A stretch of 64,000 nt of DNA from Phyllobacterium sp. T1293 (GCF_020731415.2 NZ_CP088274.1:304501-368500), one strand, 5' to 3'. Positions 53,938-63,100 are shown, counted from the first letter of the stretch. Program-made: numbers and translations. Notes: generated by a model not told the origin, from the sequence alone.

Positions 53938-53973
53938 TTGACATCACATCTTTTTCTGGGATTATGTATACCA
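53938..53973 (+). promoter_or_regulatory. Promoter and IclR-type operator 1, upstream of the PanE-like gene
   Basis: TTGACA (53938-53943), 17-base spacer, ATTATG (53961-53966). The palindrome TGGGAT-N5-ATACCA at 53957-53973 covers the -10. The same 17-base pattern occurs in the TPP-lyase and antiporter promoters. Blocking of the -10 suggests repression by the IclR protein. Confidence 0.7.
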
Positions 53974-54038
53974 CAGATGCAAACAGGGGAATTGATATCA
54001 GGGAGCCCCCCTCAAAACAGTGGCCAGGAGGGAAACAA

Positions 54039-55058
54039 ATGAAAATCTGTATTTATGGTGCCGGCGCGATCGGCGGTTATATGGCGGTCATGCTCAAGCG
54101 CGGGGGCGCTGACGTCTCCCTTGTCGCCAGAGGCGCTCACCTCGACGCAATCAGGAAAAATGGCATCAAGCTGCTTGTAGACGGGGACGAAATCGTCGAA
54201 TGCATGCCGGCTACCAGCAATGCACATGAATTAGGGCATCAGGATTATGTGATCGTCACGCTGAAAGCACATCAGGCATGGCAATCGGTTGAGGACATGG
54301 TGCCGCTTCTGGGCAAAAAGACTGCTGTGGTAACAGCCCAAAACGGGCTTCCCTGGTGGTATTTCCATGGCCTAGGGCCGAGCGTGGCCAACCTCCGGCT
54401 GCAGAGTGTTGATCCTGACAATCGCCAGTGGAATACGATCGGACCCCAGCGGGTTATCGGAGCCACGGTCTATCCCGCTACTGAAATCGTTGAGCCCGGC
54501 GTGATCAAGCACATTTACGGCAATCAGTTTGGTCTCGGTGAGCCCGATCGCAGCAACAGTGAACGCGTCCACCAACTGGCGGCCGCGATGGATGCGGGCG
54601 GCTTAAAGACCCGCTTCTATGAGGACATCCGCGACGATATCTGGATCAAGCTTTGGGGCAATCTCTGTTTCAATCCGATTTCAGCATTGACGGGCGCAAC
54701 GCTTGACATCGTGGCGACAGAACCGGGCACCCGCAATCTTGCACGCAATATGATGCTTGAAGCACAGGCCATCGGCAAGAAATTCGGGGCGACCTTCCGC
54801 GTGGACGTGGAGCGGCGCATCGATGGCGCGGCTGGTGTCGGCGCGCATCGTACATCCATGTTGCAGGACGTTGACAAGGGCCGGGCCATCGAACTCGATG
54901 CGCTCCTGACATCCGTGCAGGAAATGGGCCGACTTTCCAAAGTGGAAACACCTTTCATAGACAGCGTGTTGGCGCTTGCGCAGCAAATGGGACGTGTGAA
55001 GGGCCTTTACCCGACGTTCCCCGAAGCGGTGCCGGTCAGGCCAGCCATGGCATCTTGA
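54039..55058 (+). CDS. 2-dehydropantoate 2-reductase family protein (PanE-like)
   Basis: 339 residues. NADPH-binding MKICIYGAGAIGGYMAVMLKRGGADVSLVARG, core VIVTLKAHQAWQ and NGLPWWYFHG, catalytic Lys region IRDDIWIKLWGNLCFNPISALTGATLD, and the end RAIELDALLTSVQEMGRL. Ketopantoate reductase proper makes pantoate, but in a catabolic cluster this fold has other substrates; in Methylobacterium a PanE2 protein is an oxalyl-CoA reductase giving glyoxylate. The neighbouring oxalate-type genes make that a live possibility. ATG 54039 has AGGAGGG. Likely in operon with the next gene. Confidence 0.88.
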   Translation: MKICIYGAGAIGGYMAVMLKRGGADVSLVARGAHLDAIRKNGIKLLVDGDEIVECMPATSNAHELGHQDYVIVTLKAHQAWQSVEDMVPLLGKKTAVVTAQNGLPWWYFHGLGPSVANLRLQSVDPDNRQWNTIGPQRVIGATVYPATEIVEPGVIKHIYGNQFGLGEPDRSNSERVHQLAAAMDAGGLKTRFYEDIRDDIWIKLWGNLCFNPISALTGATLDIVATEPGTRNLARNMMLEAQAIGKKFGATFRVDVERRIDGAAGVGAHRTSMLQDVDKGRAIELDALLTSVQEMGRLSKVETPFIDSVLALAQQMGRVKGLYPTFPEAVPVRPAMAS

Positions 55059-55123
55059 CCGGCTTGCCAGCCAATGACGGGCAAATGAAAAGACCCGCAC
55101 TTTGAAACGGGAGGACATGGAAG

Positions 55124-55897
55124 ATGGTTCAGTGGACGCGATTTGACGATGGCGGTGTGGAGCGGTTCGGCCTGTTACTAGGCAATGAGATCGCCGTATA
55201 TCAAGGCAACATGTTCGAAAAACCGACGGCTACGGGGATGCGGCGTGCCGTTGCTTCGGTTCGCTTGCTGGCGCCCTGTTCACCGTCCAAGATCATTGCG
55301 CTGTGGAACAATTTCCACCAGTTGGCGGCCAAACTTGATGTAGCAGTACCCAATGAACCGCTTTATCTATTCAAGGCAACCTCGTGTGTCGCTCACCCGG
55401 ACGCCATTGTTACCCGCCCTTCCTCCTATTCAGAAGCTGTGGCTTATGAGGGCGAACTCGGGATTGTGATCGGCAAACGCTGTACCGACGCTTCAGAGGA
55501 AGAAGCTGCTGCGGCAATCTTCGGCTATACATGCGTTAACGACCTGACAGCGAGCAACATCATTGCCCGCGATAAAACTTTTGCCCAATGGGCCCGAGCC
55601 AAAAGCTTTGACGGTTTCGGTCCCTTCGGACCTGTAATCAGCACCGATCTCGATCCGGCTAAACTCCATGTCAAAACTGTGCTCAATGGCGTCGAGCGCC
55701 AGAATTATCCCCTGAGCGATATGATCTTTCCACCAGCCCGGCTTGTCAGTGCGCTTTCGAAAGATATGACACTTGAGCCGGGAGATCTGATCTGCTGTGG
55801 TACATCGCTTGGCGTCGGCTCAATCAAGGACCCGTCGAACATTGTCTCGGTTACAATTGACGGAATCGGCACGCTGTCGAACACATTCGTTCAATAG
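55124..55897 (+). CDS. Fumarylacetoacetate hydrolase family protein
   Basis: 257 residues. The fold and metal motif are seen as VAYEGELGIVIGKRC (ExE), then about 30 residues later CVNDLTAS with the Asp ligand, SFDGFGPFGPVI, LNGVERQNYPLSDMIF and a final PGDLICCGTSLGVGSI. Members hydrolyse or decarboxylate beta-diketo or 2-oxo acids with Mg or Mn. It directly follows the PanE-like gene and ends at a strong terminator; substrate unknown. Confidence 0.9.
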   Translation: MVQWTRFDDGGVERFGLLLGNEIAVYQGNMFEKPTATGMRRAVASVRLLAPCSPSKIIALWNNFHQLAAKLDVAVPNEPLYLFKATSCVAHPDAIVTRPSSYSEAVAYEGELGIVIGKRCTDASEEEAAAAIFGYTCVNDLTASNIIARDKTFAQWARAKSFDGFGPFGPVISTDLDPAKLHVKTVLNGVERQNYPLSDMIFPPARLVSALSKDMTLEPGDLICCGTSLGVGSIKDPSNIVSVTIDGIGTLSNTFVQ

Positions 55898-55909
55898 AAA
55901 ATTACAAAA

Positions 55910-55940
55910 GAATGCCCGGAACCATGCATTCCGGGCATTC
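55910..55940 (+). terminator. Rho-independent-type stem-loop after the FAH gene
   Basis: Perfect 12-bp arms (GAATGCCCGGAA / TTCCGGGCATTC) with a 7-base loop, followed by TTCC, 13 bases after the stop. Ends the PanE-like/FAH operon. Confidence 0.8.
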
Positions 55941-56184
55941 TTCCAACGGACCGAGACTGGACATTTCAGCGCCCGTCCAAACTCGACCGAAACCTGAGCT
56001 TTTTGACGATTGTGGGTATGGCGGAAACGCTATTATATATTTGAAATCATACTCTAAAAATTTTCTATATCAACATTAAATGGTAGCTATTCCCATAATA
56101 TGGAAATTAACACAGCCAATAAAACTGGAAAACTCCTGATGATCGGTCTATGGCTGGGATAACGCAACAGCAGAGCAAGGAATC

Positions 56185-57015
56185 ATGGTGGCTGTTATCC
56201 AACCGGCAAAGGGCAAGCGAGGCCGAAAGGCCGCTGCGGATGCATCGCCATCATCGGTACAGGTCCTCGACCGGAGCCTGAATCTTTTGACGATCATTGC
56301 TGATCACGACGGCTCAGCCTTGACAGAGCTTGCCGACAAGACTGGCCTTGCGCCCTCCACTGTTCATCGCCTGCTGACCTCATTGCAAAAACACGACATG
56401 GTTTCGCATGATCCGGAAACCGGCGACTGGTCTATCGGCGTCGGCGCTTTTGCCATTGGCAATGGTTTCCTGCGATCGCGCAAACTTGGCCCAATCAGCC
56501 GCCGCTTCCTGAAACGGCTGATGGAGGAGTGCGGCGAGACCGCCAATATCGGTATCGAAGACGATGGCGATGTTGTGTTCATTTCCCAGGTCGAAAGCCA
56601 CGCTCCGATGCGCGCTTTCTTTCGACCAGGGCGACGCGGGCCAATCCATGCCTCCGGCATTGGCAAGGCAATCCTGTCCACATGGTCGGACTCCGAAATT
56701 GGCCGGACCGTAAGCCGAAAGCAGATTACCCACTTTACCGATCACACGTTGGACACGCTTCCTGCACTCCTGAAAAATATTCAGGAAATACGCTCGCGCG
56801 GCTGGTCAATCGATGACGAGGAACACACGCTTGGCATGCGCTGTATTGCTGCGCCGATCTTCAACGAACATGGCGAGGCCGTCGGCGGCATATCGATTTC
56901 CGGCCCGACCGTGCGCCTGCCCCGGGACAAGGTTGATGCCTTGGGTCCAGTCGTGCGTGACACAGCAAACGAGTTGACGCGTGCCATGGGCGGACGGCGG
57001 CCGGAAGAACTCTAG
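56185..57015 (+). CDS. IclR family transcriptional regulator
   Basis: 276 residues. A basic N-terminus (KGKRGRKAAADA), winged helix VQVLDRSLNLLTIIADHDGSALTELADKTGLAPSTVHRLLTSLQKH and C-terminal effector domain IGIEDDGDVVFISQVESHAPMRAFFRPGRRGPIHASGIGKAILS, WSIDDEEHTLGMRCIAAPIFNEHGEAVGGISISGP. It is convergent with the ligase/transferase/lyase operon and near the PanE-like operon. A 17-base palindrome found in three promoters of the locus is its likely operator. AAGGAATC precedes the ATG. Confidence 0.93.
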   Translation: MVAVIQPAKGKRGRKAAADASPSSVQVLDRSLNLLTIIADHDGSALTELADKTGLAPSTVHRLLTSLQKHDMVSHDPETGDWSIGVGAFAIGNGFLRSRKLGPISRRFLKRLMEECGETANIGIEDDGDVVFISQVESHAPMRAFFRPGRRGPIHASGIGKAILSTWSDSEIGRTVSRKQITHFTDHTLDTLPALLKNIQEIRSRGWSIDDEEHTLGMRCIAAPIFNEHGEAVGGISISGPTVRLPRDKVDALGPVVRDTANELTRAMGGRRPEEL

Positions 57016-57026
57016 ATCAAGGCCCA

Positions 57027-57908
57027 TCAAACAGAAACGGCCATAGCCTCGCGTATGGTTTGGCCCACCAGATGCGGGCTTTTGGCAATGATGACACCAG
57101 CCTCTTGAAGGGCATTGATCTTACTTTGTGCATCATTGGCAGCGCTTTGCGCAAAGGCTCCGGCGTGACCCATGCGGCGTTCCGTTGGTGCATGGCGACC
57201 GACCACCAGCCCGACAATCGGAATATCAGGCTTGAGGTCAATCAATAAGTCCGCGAGTTCCTGCTCCTCTGATCCACCAATCTCACCGATAACAATGACG
57301 CCATGCGTATCGCGGTCGGCAAGAAAAAGCTGCATGCAGTCACGCATACTGAGGCCGTGAATGGCATCGCCACCAATCCCAACTGTCGTGGACTGACCCA
57401 ACCCCACAGCGCTGACCTGCGCAATGACTTCGCTTGTCAACGAGGCCGAACGCGACAGAATACCGATCTGCCCCTTTCTCTCGCTGCCGGTCGCCATGAC
57501 ACCAATCTTGCAAACGCCCGGCGAAAGAACACCTTGAGAATTTGGTCCGACAAGAACCGTCGCACTTTGCTTCAAAGCTGCACGCACGCGCAACATATCC
57601 TGCACCGGCACCCGCTCGGTCAGGGCAACGACCAGCGGCATACCGGCTTCAATTGCCTCGATCATCGCGGCGGCAGCGTTCTCCGGCGGTACAAAAACCA
57701 TGCTGGCATTTGCGCCGGTTTCTCGCATCGCCTCGGCAACTTCGTTAAAGACGGGAAGATTCAGATGATAGGTCCCACCCTTGCCGGGTGTGACGCCACC
57801 AACAATCCGGGTTCCATATTCGAGCATAGCCGCAGAATAGTGCGTCCCCGCCCAGCCGGTCATGCCCTGACAGATTACACGCGTATTCTGGTCAACGAGA
57901 ATGGTCAT
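57027..57908 (-). CDS. Succinate-CoA ligase alpha-subunit-like protein (SucD family)
   Basis: 293 residues from MTILVDQ. CoA-binding Rossmann part VICQGMTGWAGTHYSAAMLEYGTRIVGGVTPGKGG, ligase part GIGGDAIHGLSMRDCMQLF, VIGEIGGSEEQELAD, and the phosphohistidine loop ERRMGHAGAFAQS. Compared with SucD, the GPNCPGV motif reads GPNSQGV and SRSGTLTYE reads SRSASLTSE, so a different acid substrate is likely (malate, oxalate or a hydroxy acid). Overlaps the SucC-like gene by 4 bases. Confidence 0.9.
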   Translation of the reverse strand: MTILVDQNTRVICQGMTGWAGTHYSAAMLEYGTRIVGGVTPGKGGTYHLNLPVFNEVAEAMRETGANASMVFVPPENAAAAMIEAIEAGMPLVVALTERVPVQDMLRVRAALKQSATVLVGPNSQGVLSPGVCKIGVMATGSERKGQIGILSRSASLTSEVIAQVSAVGLGQSTTVGIGGDAIHGLSMRDCMQLFLADRDTHGVIVIGEIGGSEEQELADLLIDLKPDIPIVGLVVGRHAPTERRMGHAGAFAQSAANDAQSKINALQEAGVIIAKSPHLVGQTIREAMAVSV

Positions 57909-59089
57909 GGTCTTTCTCCGTTTGACTGTGCAGCTGATGTTGCGCGGGTTACGGCCGTCCACATGTCAGGGCAATCGATTACCTTGCAGCCGAAATTGGC
58001 GAAGCGAAACCGAGCATATTCGGCATTGTTGCCAGCTAGGCGAACAATGACAGGACAAGTACGACCGGTTCGGCGCATGGCAATGCCCAGACCATCGGCG
58101 ATTGTATCGCAAGGCTGCATGCCGCCGCCGTGTACGTTGACGAGAATCGAGCGCACTGCCGGATTGTTGAGAAGAAGGGTGAAGCCATGGGCGACATCAA
58201 GGCTTGTGGCGGTGGTGCGTATATCCATGAAATTTGCTGGTTTGCCCTTGGCGGCGTAAACCATGTCAAGCGTAGCCAGTCCGAGCCCGGCACCATTAAC
58301 GGCCAGACCAATATTGCCGTCCATGCGCAGATAATTGAGCTGACGGTTCTGGGCGACAAGCTCCACAGCATCGTCGTCATGCTCGTCACGCAATGCCACC
58401 AGTTCAGGATGCCGGAATAGAGCATTGTCATCAATAATCATCTTGGCATCGACCGCAACAAACCCGCCCTGCTCCGTTACGGCAAGCGGATTGATTTCGA
58501 GCAGTGTCGCATCCAATTCCACGAAAATCCGACGCAACTGGTCAAGAAGCTGGGCGAAGGCAGATTGCAGATCGGAAGAGCCAAGACCGATGCGTTTGGC
58601 CAAATTGATTGCAACATCTTCAGCCAAAGCATCGCCGGTTCCCATCGAAATTCGTTCGAGGCGCGTTTCGCCAGATTGAAGCCGCCTTTCAATATCCTCG
58701 CTGCCTTCAGCGCCAGCGAGAACCATGATCTCGGCACTCGCAATATCGATGGACAGCGACAGATAAAGACTGCGCACAGGATGAACAGCAGCTTCAATCA
58801 ATACCCGGTTGACGCGGCTGCCCGCCGGGCCCGTCTGTTCGGTAACAAGCGTTCGCCCAAGCATTGATGCGGCAGCAACGCCTGCCTGTTCCGGCGTAGA
58901 GACAAGCTGGACGCCGCCTGCGAGCCCGCGTCCGCCAGCGAGAATCTGGGATTTTACAGCAATCTTGGCCACACAGAGAACCTCGGCAGCGGCGCGCGCC
59001 TCAGCGGCAGTCAGTGCCACTCGGCCTTCGGGTACACCGATGCCTCTGGCTGATAGCAGTGCTTTTGACTGGAACTCATGAAGCTTCAT
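57905..59089 (-). CDS. Succinate-CoA ligase beta-subunit-like protein (SucC family), divergent
   Basis: 394 residues. ATP-grasp start MKLHEFQSKALLSARGIGVPEGRVA, AVKSQILAGGRGLAGGVQL, LLEINPLAVTEQGGFVAVDAKMIIDDNALFR, then NGAGLGLATLDMVYAAKGKPANFMDIRTTATSLDVAHGF and VNVHGGGMQPCDTIADGL. In SucC the last two read NFLDVGGGA and VNIFGGIxRCD; here the GGGA loop is RTTAT. This loop binds the acid/CoA end, so the substrate is probably not succinate. Start 59089 has GGAGG at best spacing. Third gene of the operon. Confidence 0.9.
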   Translation of the reverse strand: MKLHEFQSKALLSARGIGVPEGRVALTAAEARAAAEVLCVAKIAVKSQILAGGRGLAGGVQLVSTPEQAGVAAASMLGRTLVTEQTGPAGSRVNRVLIEAAVHPVRSLYLSLSIDIASAEIMVLAGAEGSEDIERRLQSGETRLERISMGTGDALAEDVAINLAKRIGLGSSDLQSAFAQLLDQLRRIFVELDATLLEINPLAVTEQGGFVAVDAKMIIDDNALFRHPELVALRDEHDDDAVELVAQNRQLNYLRMDGNIGLAVNGAGLGLATLDMVYAAKGKPANFMDIRTTATSLDVAHGFTLLLNNPAVRSILVNVHGGGMQPCDTIADGLGIAMRRTGRTCPVIVRLAGNNAEYARFRFANFGCKVIDCPDMWTAVTRATSAAQSNGERP

Positions 59090-59176
59090 AGCCATGGCCT
59101 CCCCAAGACTGATTGAGCATTCGGGCAGTGGCGGCACCTGATCGATGCCGCCGCGTTGTTTCTTACAAATGGGTGA

Positions 59177-60454
59177 TTATTCCGCCGCGATCTTTTGCGG
59201 ATCGCCAAGCGCACCACTCTTTTGCAGATCATCGATAAACCGGTTATCGAATTTCAGTACATCACGCAGGATTTCCTCGGTGTGCTCACCCAGAAGCGGC
59301 GAACGGGTAACATCCGTTGGACTGTCGGAAAGCTTGATCGGATTACCGACTGACAGGTAATTACCCCGAACCGGATGTTCGACCTCGACGATCGTACCCG
59401 TCGCACGCAGCGATTGATCTTCGGCAATTTCCTTCATGGAAAGGATCGGGCCGCAGGGAATGTCCCTATCATTGAGAAGGGCCATCACCTCGAACTTGTC
59501 CTTCGTCATGGTCCATTCCTCGATGCGGGCAAAAATTGCATTGAGGCGTGGCAGCCGGGCACCGGGCTTGGCATAGTCAGGATGGGTTTTCCACTCAGGC
59601 TCGCCGATCACATCGCAGATCGCCTCCCAGACGGGTGCCTGTGTGATGAAGTAGATATAGGCGTTGGGATCAGTCTCCCAGCCCTTGCATTTCAAGATAC
59701 GGCCCGGCTGGCCGCCACCGGAATCATTACCCGCGCGCGGTACGCTTTCGCCAAATTCAATACCTTCGCCAAACTGGCTGTATTCATTCAGCGGTCCATG
59801 GGCAAGGCGCTGCTGATCGCGCAATTTGACCCGGCACAGATTGAGCACGCCATCCTGCATGGCCGCCGAGACTTTCTGGCCACGTCCGGTTTTTGTGCGC
59901 TGGAAGAGCGCGGTTACGATGCCAAGACAAAGATGCAGCCCTGTGCCGGAATCGCCGATCTGAGCACCGGTCACGAGGGGCAATCCATCGCGAAAGCCTG
60001 TTGTTGAAGCCGCACCACCGGTACATTGCGCAACATTTTCGTACACCTTGCAATCCTGATAGGGTCCCGGACCGAAGCCCTTGATCGAGGCGACGATCAT
60101 TGCCGGATTAAGTTCCTGAACGCGCTCCCACGTGAAACCCATGCGATCAAGCGCGCCGGGAGCAAAGTTTTCCACCAGCACATCGCAATTCCTGATCAGC
60201 TCTTCCAGAACCGTCTTGCCACTTTCATTCTTCGTATCAAGTGTAATCGAACGCTTGTTGTGATTGAGCATGGTGAAATACAGGCTGTCAGCATCGGGAA
60301 CATCGCGAAGCTGGCCGCGGGTAATATCCCCGACGCCGGGACGCTCGACCTTGATGACATCGGCACCAAACCAGGCAAGAAGCTGTGTGCATGTTGGTCC
60401 AGACTGGACGTGGGTGAAGTCTAGGATGCGAACACCCTCCAAAGCTTTTGTCAT
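59177..60454 (-). CDS. frc: Formyl-CoA:oxalate CoA-transferase
   Basis: 425 residues, full length. Class III CoA-transferase, very like Oxalobacter Frc along its whole length: [67 protein letters not shown], the nucleophile Asp in [17 protein letters not shown] (Asp169 equivalent) and [26 protein letters not shown] with the glycine-rich lid. It moves CoA from formyl-CoA to oxalate, making oxalyl-CoA. GAAGGGAAGG lies before the ATG. Second gene of the operon after the TPP lyase. Confidence 0.93.
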   Translation of the reverse strand: MTKALEGVRILDFTHVQSGPTCTQLLAWFGADVIKVERPGVGDITRGQLRDVPDADSLYFTMLNHNKRSITLDTKNESGKTVLEELIRNCDVLVENFAPGALDRMGFTWERVQELNPAMIVASIKGFGPGPYQDCKVYENVAQCTGGAASTTGFRDGLPLVTGAQIGDSGTGLHLCLGIVTALFQRTKTGRGQKVSAAMQDGVLNLCRVKLRDQQRLAHGPLNEYSQFGEGIEFGESVPRAGNDSGGGQPGRILKCKGWETDPNAYIYFITQAPVWEAICDVIGEPEWKTHPDYAKPGARLPRLNAIFARIEEWTMTKDKFEVMALLNDRDIPCGPILSMKEIAEDQSLRATGTIVEVEHPVRGNYLSVGNPIKLSDSPTDVTRSPLLGEHTEEILRDVLKFDNRFIDDLQKSGALGDPQKIAAE

Positions 60455-60536
60455 AGTTCCTTCCCTTCTTCAGTACAGATTGTTCTGCTTATGTCGATTT
60501 GAACCGGCGGCCTTGGGCAGCCGCCGGTTGTTATCG

Positions 60537-62291
60537 TTATTTGTACATTGTCTGGTTCTTGGTTCCCGGCGCGTATTCGTTCGGATCAACCCAGATATTG
60601 ACGACAGCTGACCGGCCGGTCTTGGCAATGGCTTCACGAGCCCGCTGGAGAGCAGGCTGAATCTGCGAGGCGTCGCGAACCTCCTCGCCGTGGTTGCCGA
60701 GCATATGCGCGAATTTGGAGAATTCGACATCACCAAGCTTGTTGCCGACATTGCCGCGCTCTTCGCCATATTTGGCAACCTGACCATAACGGATCTGGTT
60801 CATCGAAGAGTTATTGCCGATAACTGCAAGATAGGGAGCGTGGAAACGATCACAGGTTTCCATATCGAATGCCGTCATCGAGAAGGCGCCGTCGCCGTAA
60901 TAGCAAAGCACTTCCTTGCCTGGATGGGCGAGCTTTGCACCAAGCGCGAAGCCTGTCCCTACACCCAGCGAGCCAAGTGCGCCCGGATCCATCCACTGAC
61001 CCGGATTGCGCGGACGTACTGCCTGAGCTGAGATCGTCACCACGTCCCCGCCGTCGCCGATGTAGATCGTGTCTTCGCCAAGGAACTCATTAAGCTCATA
61101 GGCTACGCGGTAAGGATGGATCGGGCTCTGATCCGATTTCAAAAGCGGCAGGACTTTCTCATAGGCAATCGCTTCCTGTTCCTCCAGCGTCTTCATCCAT
61201 TGTTGACGTGCCTGACGTTTGCCCTTGTCGATACGACCGGAGGCAGCCTGCAGAACAGCCGAAAGAATAGCGCCGGGATGACCGACCAGACCGAGATTGA
61301 TGTCGCGGTTCTTACCGACAGTGCGGTAATCCTGATCAATCTGCACCAGCGTCAAATCTTTGGAGATCCGCTTGCCATAACCCATGCGGAAATCGAATGG
61401 AGTCCCGATGACAACAATCACATCGGCGTTGCTGAAAGCAAAGCCACGCGTGCGGTCAAAGTGGTGAGGATCGCCGATTGGCAGTGTACCGCGGCTAGCA
61501 CCGTTGAAATATCCGGGAATATCAAGGCCGCGCAACAGTTCCACCGCAGCGTCGGTGCTGCCCGATGTGAATACCTGCTGGCCGAACAGGATGGCCGGAC
61601 GTTCGGCATTTACCAGCACATCGGCCAATCTCTCAATATCAGCCGGATCGCCAATTGAATATGTCGAGGCTCTGTATCTGCCCGGTTGCGGAATGACAGC
61701 CTTCTCAATAGGGATTTCACGGTCCAGTACATCGCGGGGAATTTCGAGGTAGGACGGCCCGGATGCGCCGGAAAAACATTCGCGCGCAGCCATGGAAATC
61801 ATATCGGCAATGCGTTCTGTCGACGAGACACCGGCAGCGAATTTGGTAATGGGCGTCATCATGTCGACATGAGGCAGATCCTGCAGCGAGCCCATTTTAT
61901 GCTGGCTAAGAGCGCCCTGCCCGCCAATGTGCAGTACGGGGCTTTCCGAACGGAACGCCGTTGCAATACCCGTAACCGCATTGGTGCAGCCCGGACCGGC
62001 TGTTGTAACAACGCAGCCAAGTTTGCCTGTCTGCCGGGCATAGCCATCGGCGGCATGGGCCGCGACCTGCTCATGACGCACGTCGATGATGCGGATGCCT
62101 TCGTCGATGCAGCCATCATAGATATCGATGATGTGGCCACCGCACAGCGTAAAGATGGTATCGACACCCTCGTTCTTCAGCGCCTTCGCCACCAGATGCC
62201 CACCAGATACCACGCTCCCGTCGCGCACCTTCCGCTTTAATGTATCTTCAGCCGTTGATGTGGCTTTCTCTACTTTCGTGACGATAGTCAT
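60537..62291 (-). CDS. TPP-dependent 2-hydroxyacyl-CoA lyase / oxalyl-CoA decarboxylase-like enzyme
   Basis: 584 residues. Three thiamine-enzyme domains: PYR (GVDTIFTLCGGHIIDIYDG, IIDVRHEQVAAHAADGYAR with catalytic Glu), the middle domain (VIVVIGTPFDFRMGYGKRI) and PP (CYYGDGAFSMTAFDMETCDRF with GDG and the metal-ligand region). At the Tyr-Glu typical of oxalyl-CoA decarboxylase (QQGDYEEMDQ) this protein has KMGSLQDLPH, the Leu-Gln seen in HACL/ILVBL lyases. The active-site lid also differs (NNSSMNQIRYGQ for NNGGIYKGNE). It may cleave 2-hydroxyacyl-CoA to formyl-CoA and an aldehyde. AGGAGG precedes ATG 62291. Confidence 0.85.
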   Translation of the reverse strand: MTIVTKVEKATSTAEDTLKRKVRDGSVVSGGHLVAKALKNEGVDTIFTLCGGHIIDIYDGCIDEGIRIIDVRHEQVAAHAADGYARQTGKLGCVVTTAGPGCTNAVTGIATAFRSESPVLHIGGQGALSQHKMGSLQDLPHVDMMTPITKFAAGVSSTERIADMISMAARECFSGASGPSYLEIPRDVLDREIPIEKAVIPQPGRYRASTYSIGDPADIERLADVLVNAERPAILFGQQVFTSGSTDAAVELLRGLDIPGYFNGASRGTLPIGDPHHFDRTRGFAFSNADVIVVIGTPFDFRMGYGKRISKDLTLVQIDQDYRTVGKNRDINLGLVGHPGAILSAVLQAASGRIDKGKRQARQQWMKTLEEQEAIAYEKVLPLLKSDQSPIHPYRVAYELNEFLGEDTIYIGDGGDVVTISAQAVRPRNPGQWMDPGALGSLGVGTGFALGAKLAHPGKEVLCYYGDGAFSMTAFDMETCDRFHAPYLAVIGNNSSMNQIRYGQVAKYGEERGNVGNKLGDVEFSKFAHMLGNHGEEVRDASQIQPALQRAREAIAKTGRSAVVNIWVDPNEYAPGTKNQTMYK

Positions 62292-62844
62292 TGACGTCTT
62301 TCCTCCTATTGAACCTTGCCGTCTTTTATCGTTGGCACCCGTTTGCCTGACCGATGTCGAATACAAAGGCGGGATGCAGAACCGCCGTGCCTGCGAAGTG
62401 CAGGTCAGGGCAGGAGCCTGTTGGCTCAGCTACATCGAGATTTTGCATGCGATAACGCTCGCTGGTGTCGAGAGCCCCGCCTTCCACCCCGAAGGTGAAG
62501 CGGGGAGAGTCGAAGCCAAACCGGAATTCACAAGTTTGAGACGCTTGTTCGCCTGCGCATGGCGCTCAAAGTGCCTGTAAAAAAGTTCTGGCATAATAAA
62601 TACCAAAAGTCAAACAACCAAAACCTATGAAAAATCAGCATTCCGGCGCAACCGTCCAAAACAAAAAAAATCGAAACTATTCCGCGTTTACCGCGTTCTA
62701 TATGGGTGCAATGCACAATTCTTCTTGTGTGCGCTGCACAACCTATGCAAAAATGGGATGCTGATATGCGCCAGCAGAGATTGTGAACTGGGATATGGTA
62801 TGCCAGATAAGCGCCAACATTAACCGAGAACAGGAGTGTCAACC
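62292..62844. other. Divergent regulatory region between the lyase operon and a small gene
   Basis: About 550 bases without a convincing gene. It holds the lyase operon promoter and operator (62589-62621) and, presumably, a leader of about 300 bases before the lyase ATG. The C/G-rich stretch 62350-62520 has no recognisable RNA motif. Confidence 0.5.
62589..62621 (-). promoter_or_regulatory. Promoter and IclR-type operator 2, upstream of the TPP lyase operon
   Basis: On the minus strand TTGGTT (62621-62616), 17-base spacer, TATTAT (62598-62593). The palindrome TGGTAT-N5-ATGCCA (plus strand TGGCAT-N5-ATACCA, 62589-62605) overlaps the -10 as in the PanE-like promoter. Confidence 0.65.
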
Positions 62845-62982
62845 ATGCCGGCACGCGCAGAAATTGCTTCAGTAGCCACCCGTACAGCCCCTCGCGGCCT
62901 TATCGAGACGATTCTGGCCTTCCTTGACCGGGTTGCCGAGACCAACGCTCGTAACAAAAATTACGAACCTTTCGGTCTTTAA
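62845..62982 (+). CDS. Small protein of unknown function, 45 residues
   Basis: MPARAEIASVATRTAPRGLIE then TILAFLDRVAETNARNK and a conserved-looking end NYEPFGL. AGGAG stands seven bases before the ATG and a strong terminator follows the stop, so it is an independent transcription unit. The size and amphipathic middle recall DUF1127-type small proteins of alphaproteobacteria, but it lacks their arginine-rich core; not assigned. Confidence 0.7.
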   Translation: MPARAEIASVATRTAPRGLIETILAFLDRVAETNARNKNYEPFGL

Positions 62983-63010
62983 CACCCAAGACTATCGGTT
63001 CATCTCATTC

Positions 63011-63044
63011 AAGCGGCTGCCGGATTCCCCTCCGGCGGCCGCTT
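63011..63044 (+). terminator. Terminator of the small-protein gene
   Basis: Stem of 14 bp with one wobble (AAGCGGC-T-GCCGGA / TCCGGC-G-GCCGCTT), 6-base loop, followed by AACATTTTG, 28 bases past the stop. Confidence 0.8.
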
Positions 63045-63100
63045 AACATTTTGAAGTCATGAGGTTTTTTGTAAACTTACATATCAGATTAGCTTGGGTC

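Noticed and set aside
60537..62291. Calling the TPP enzyme acetolactate synthase or classical oxalyl-CoA decarboxylase
   Set aside because: The operon with frc argues against acetolactate synthase, and the Tyr-Glu and lid residues of oxalyl-CoA decarboxylase are missing, so a broader lyase label was used.
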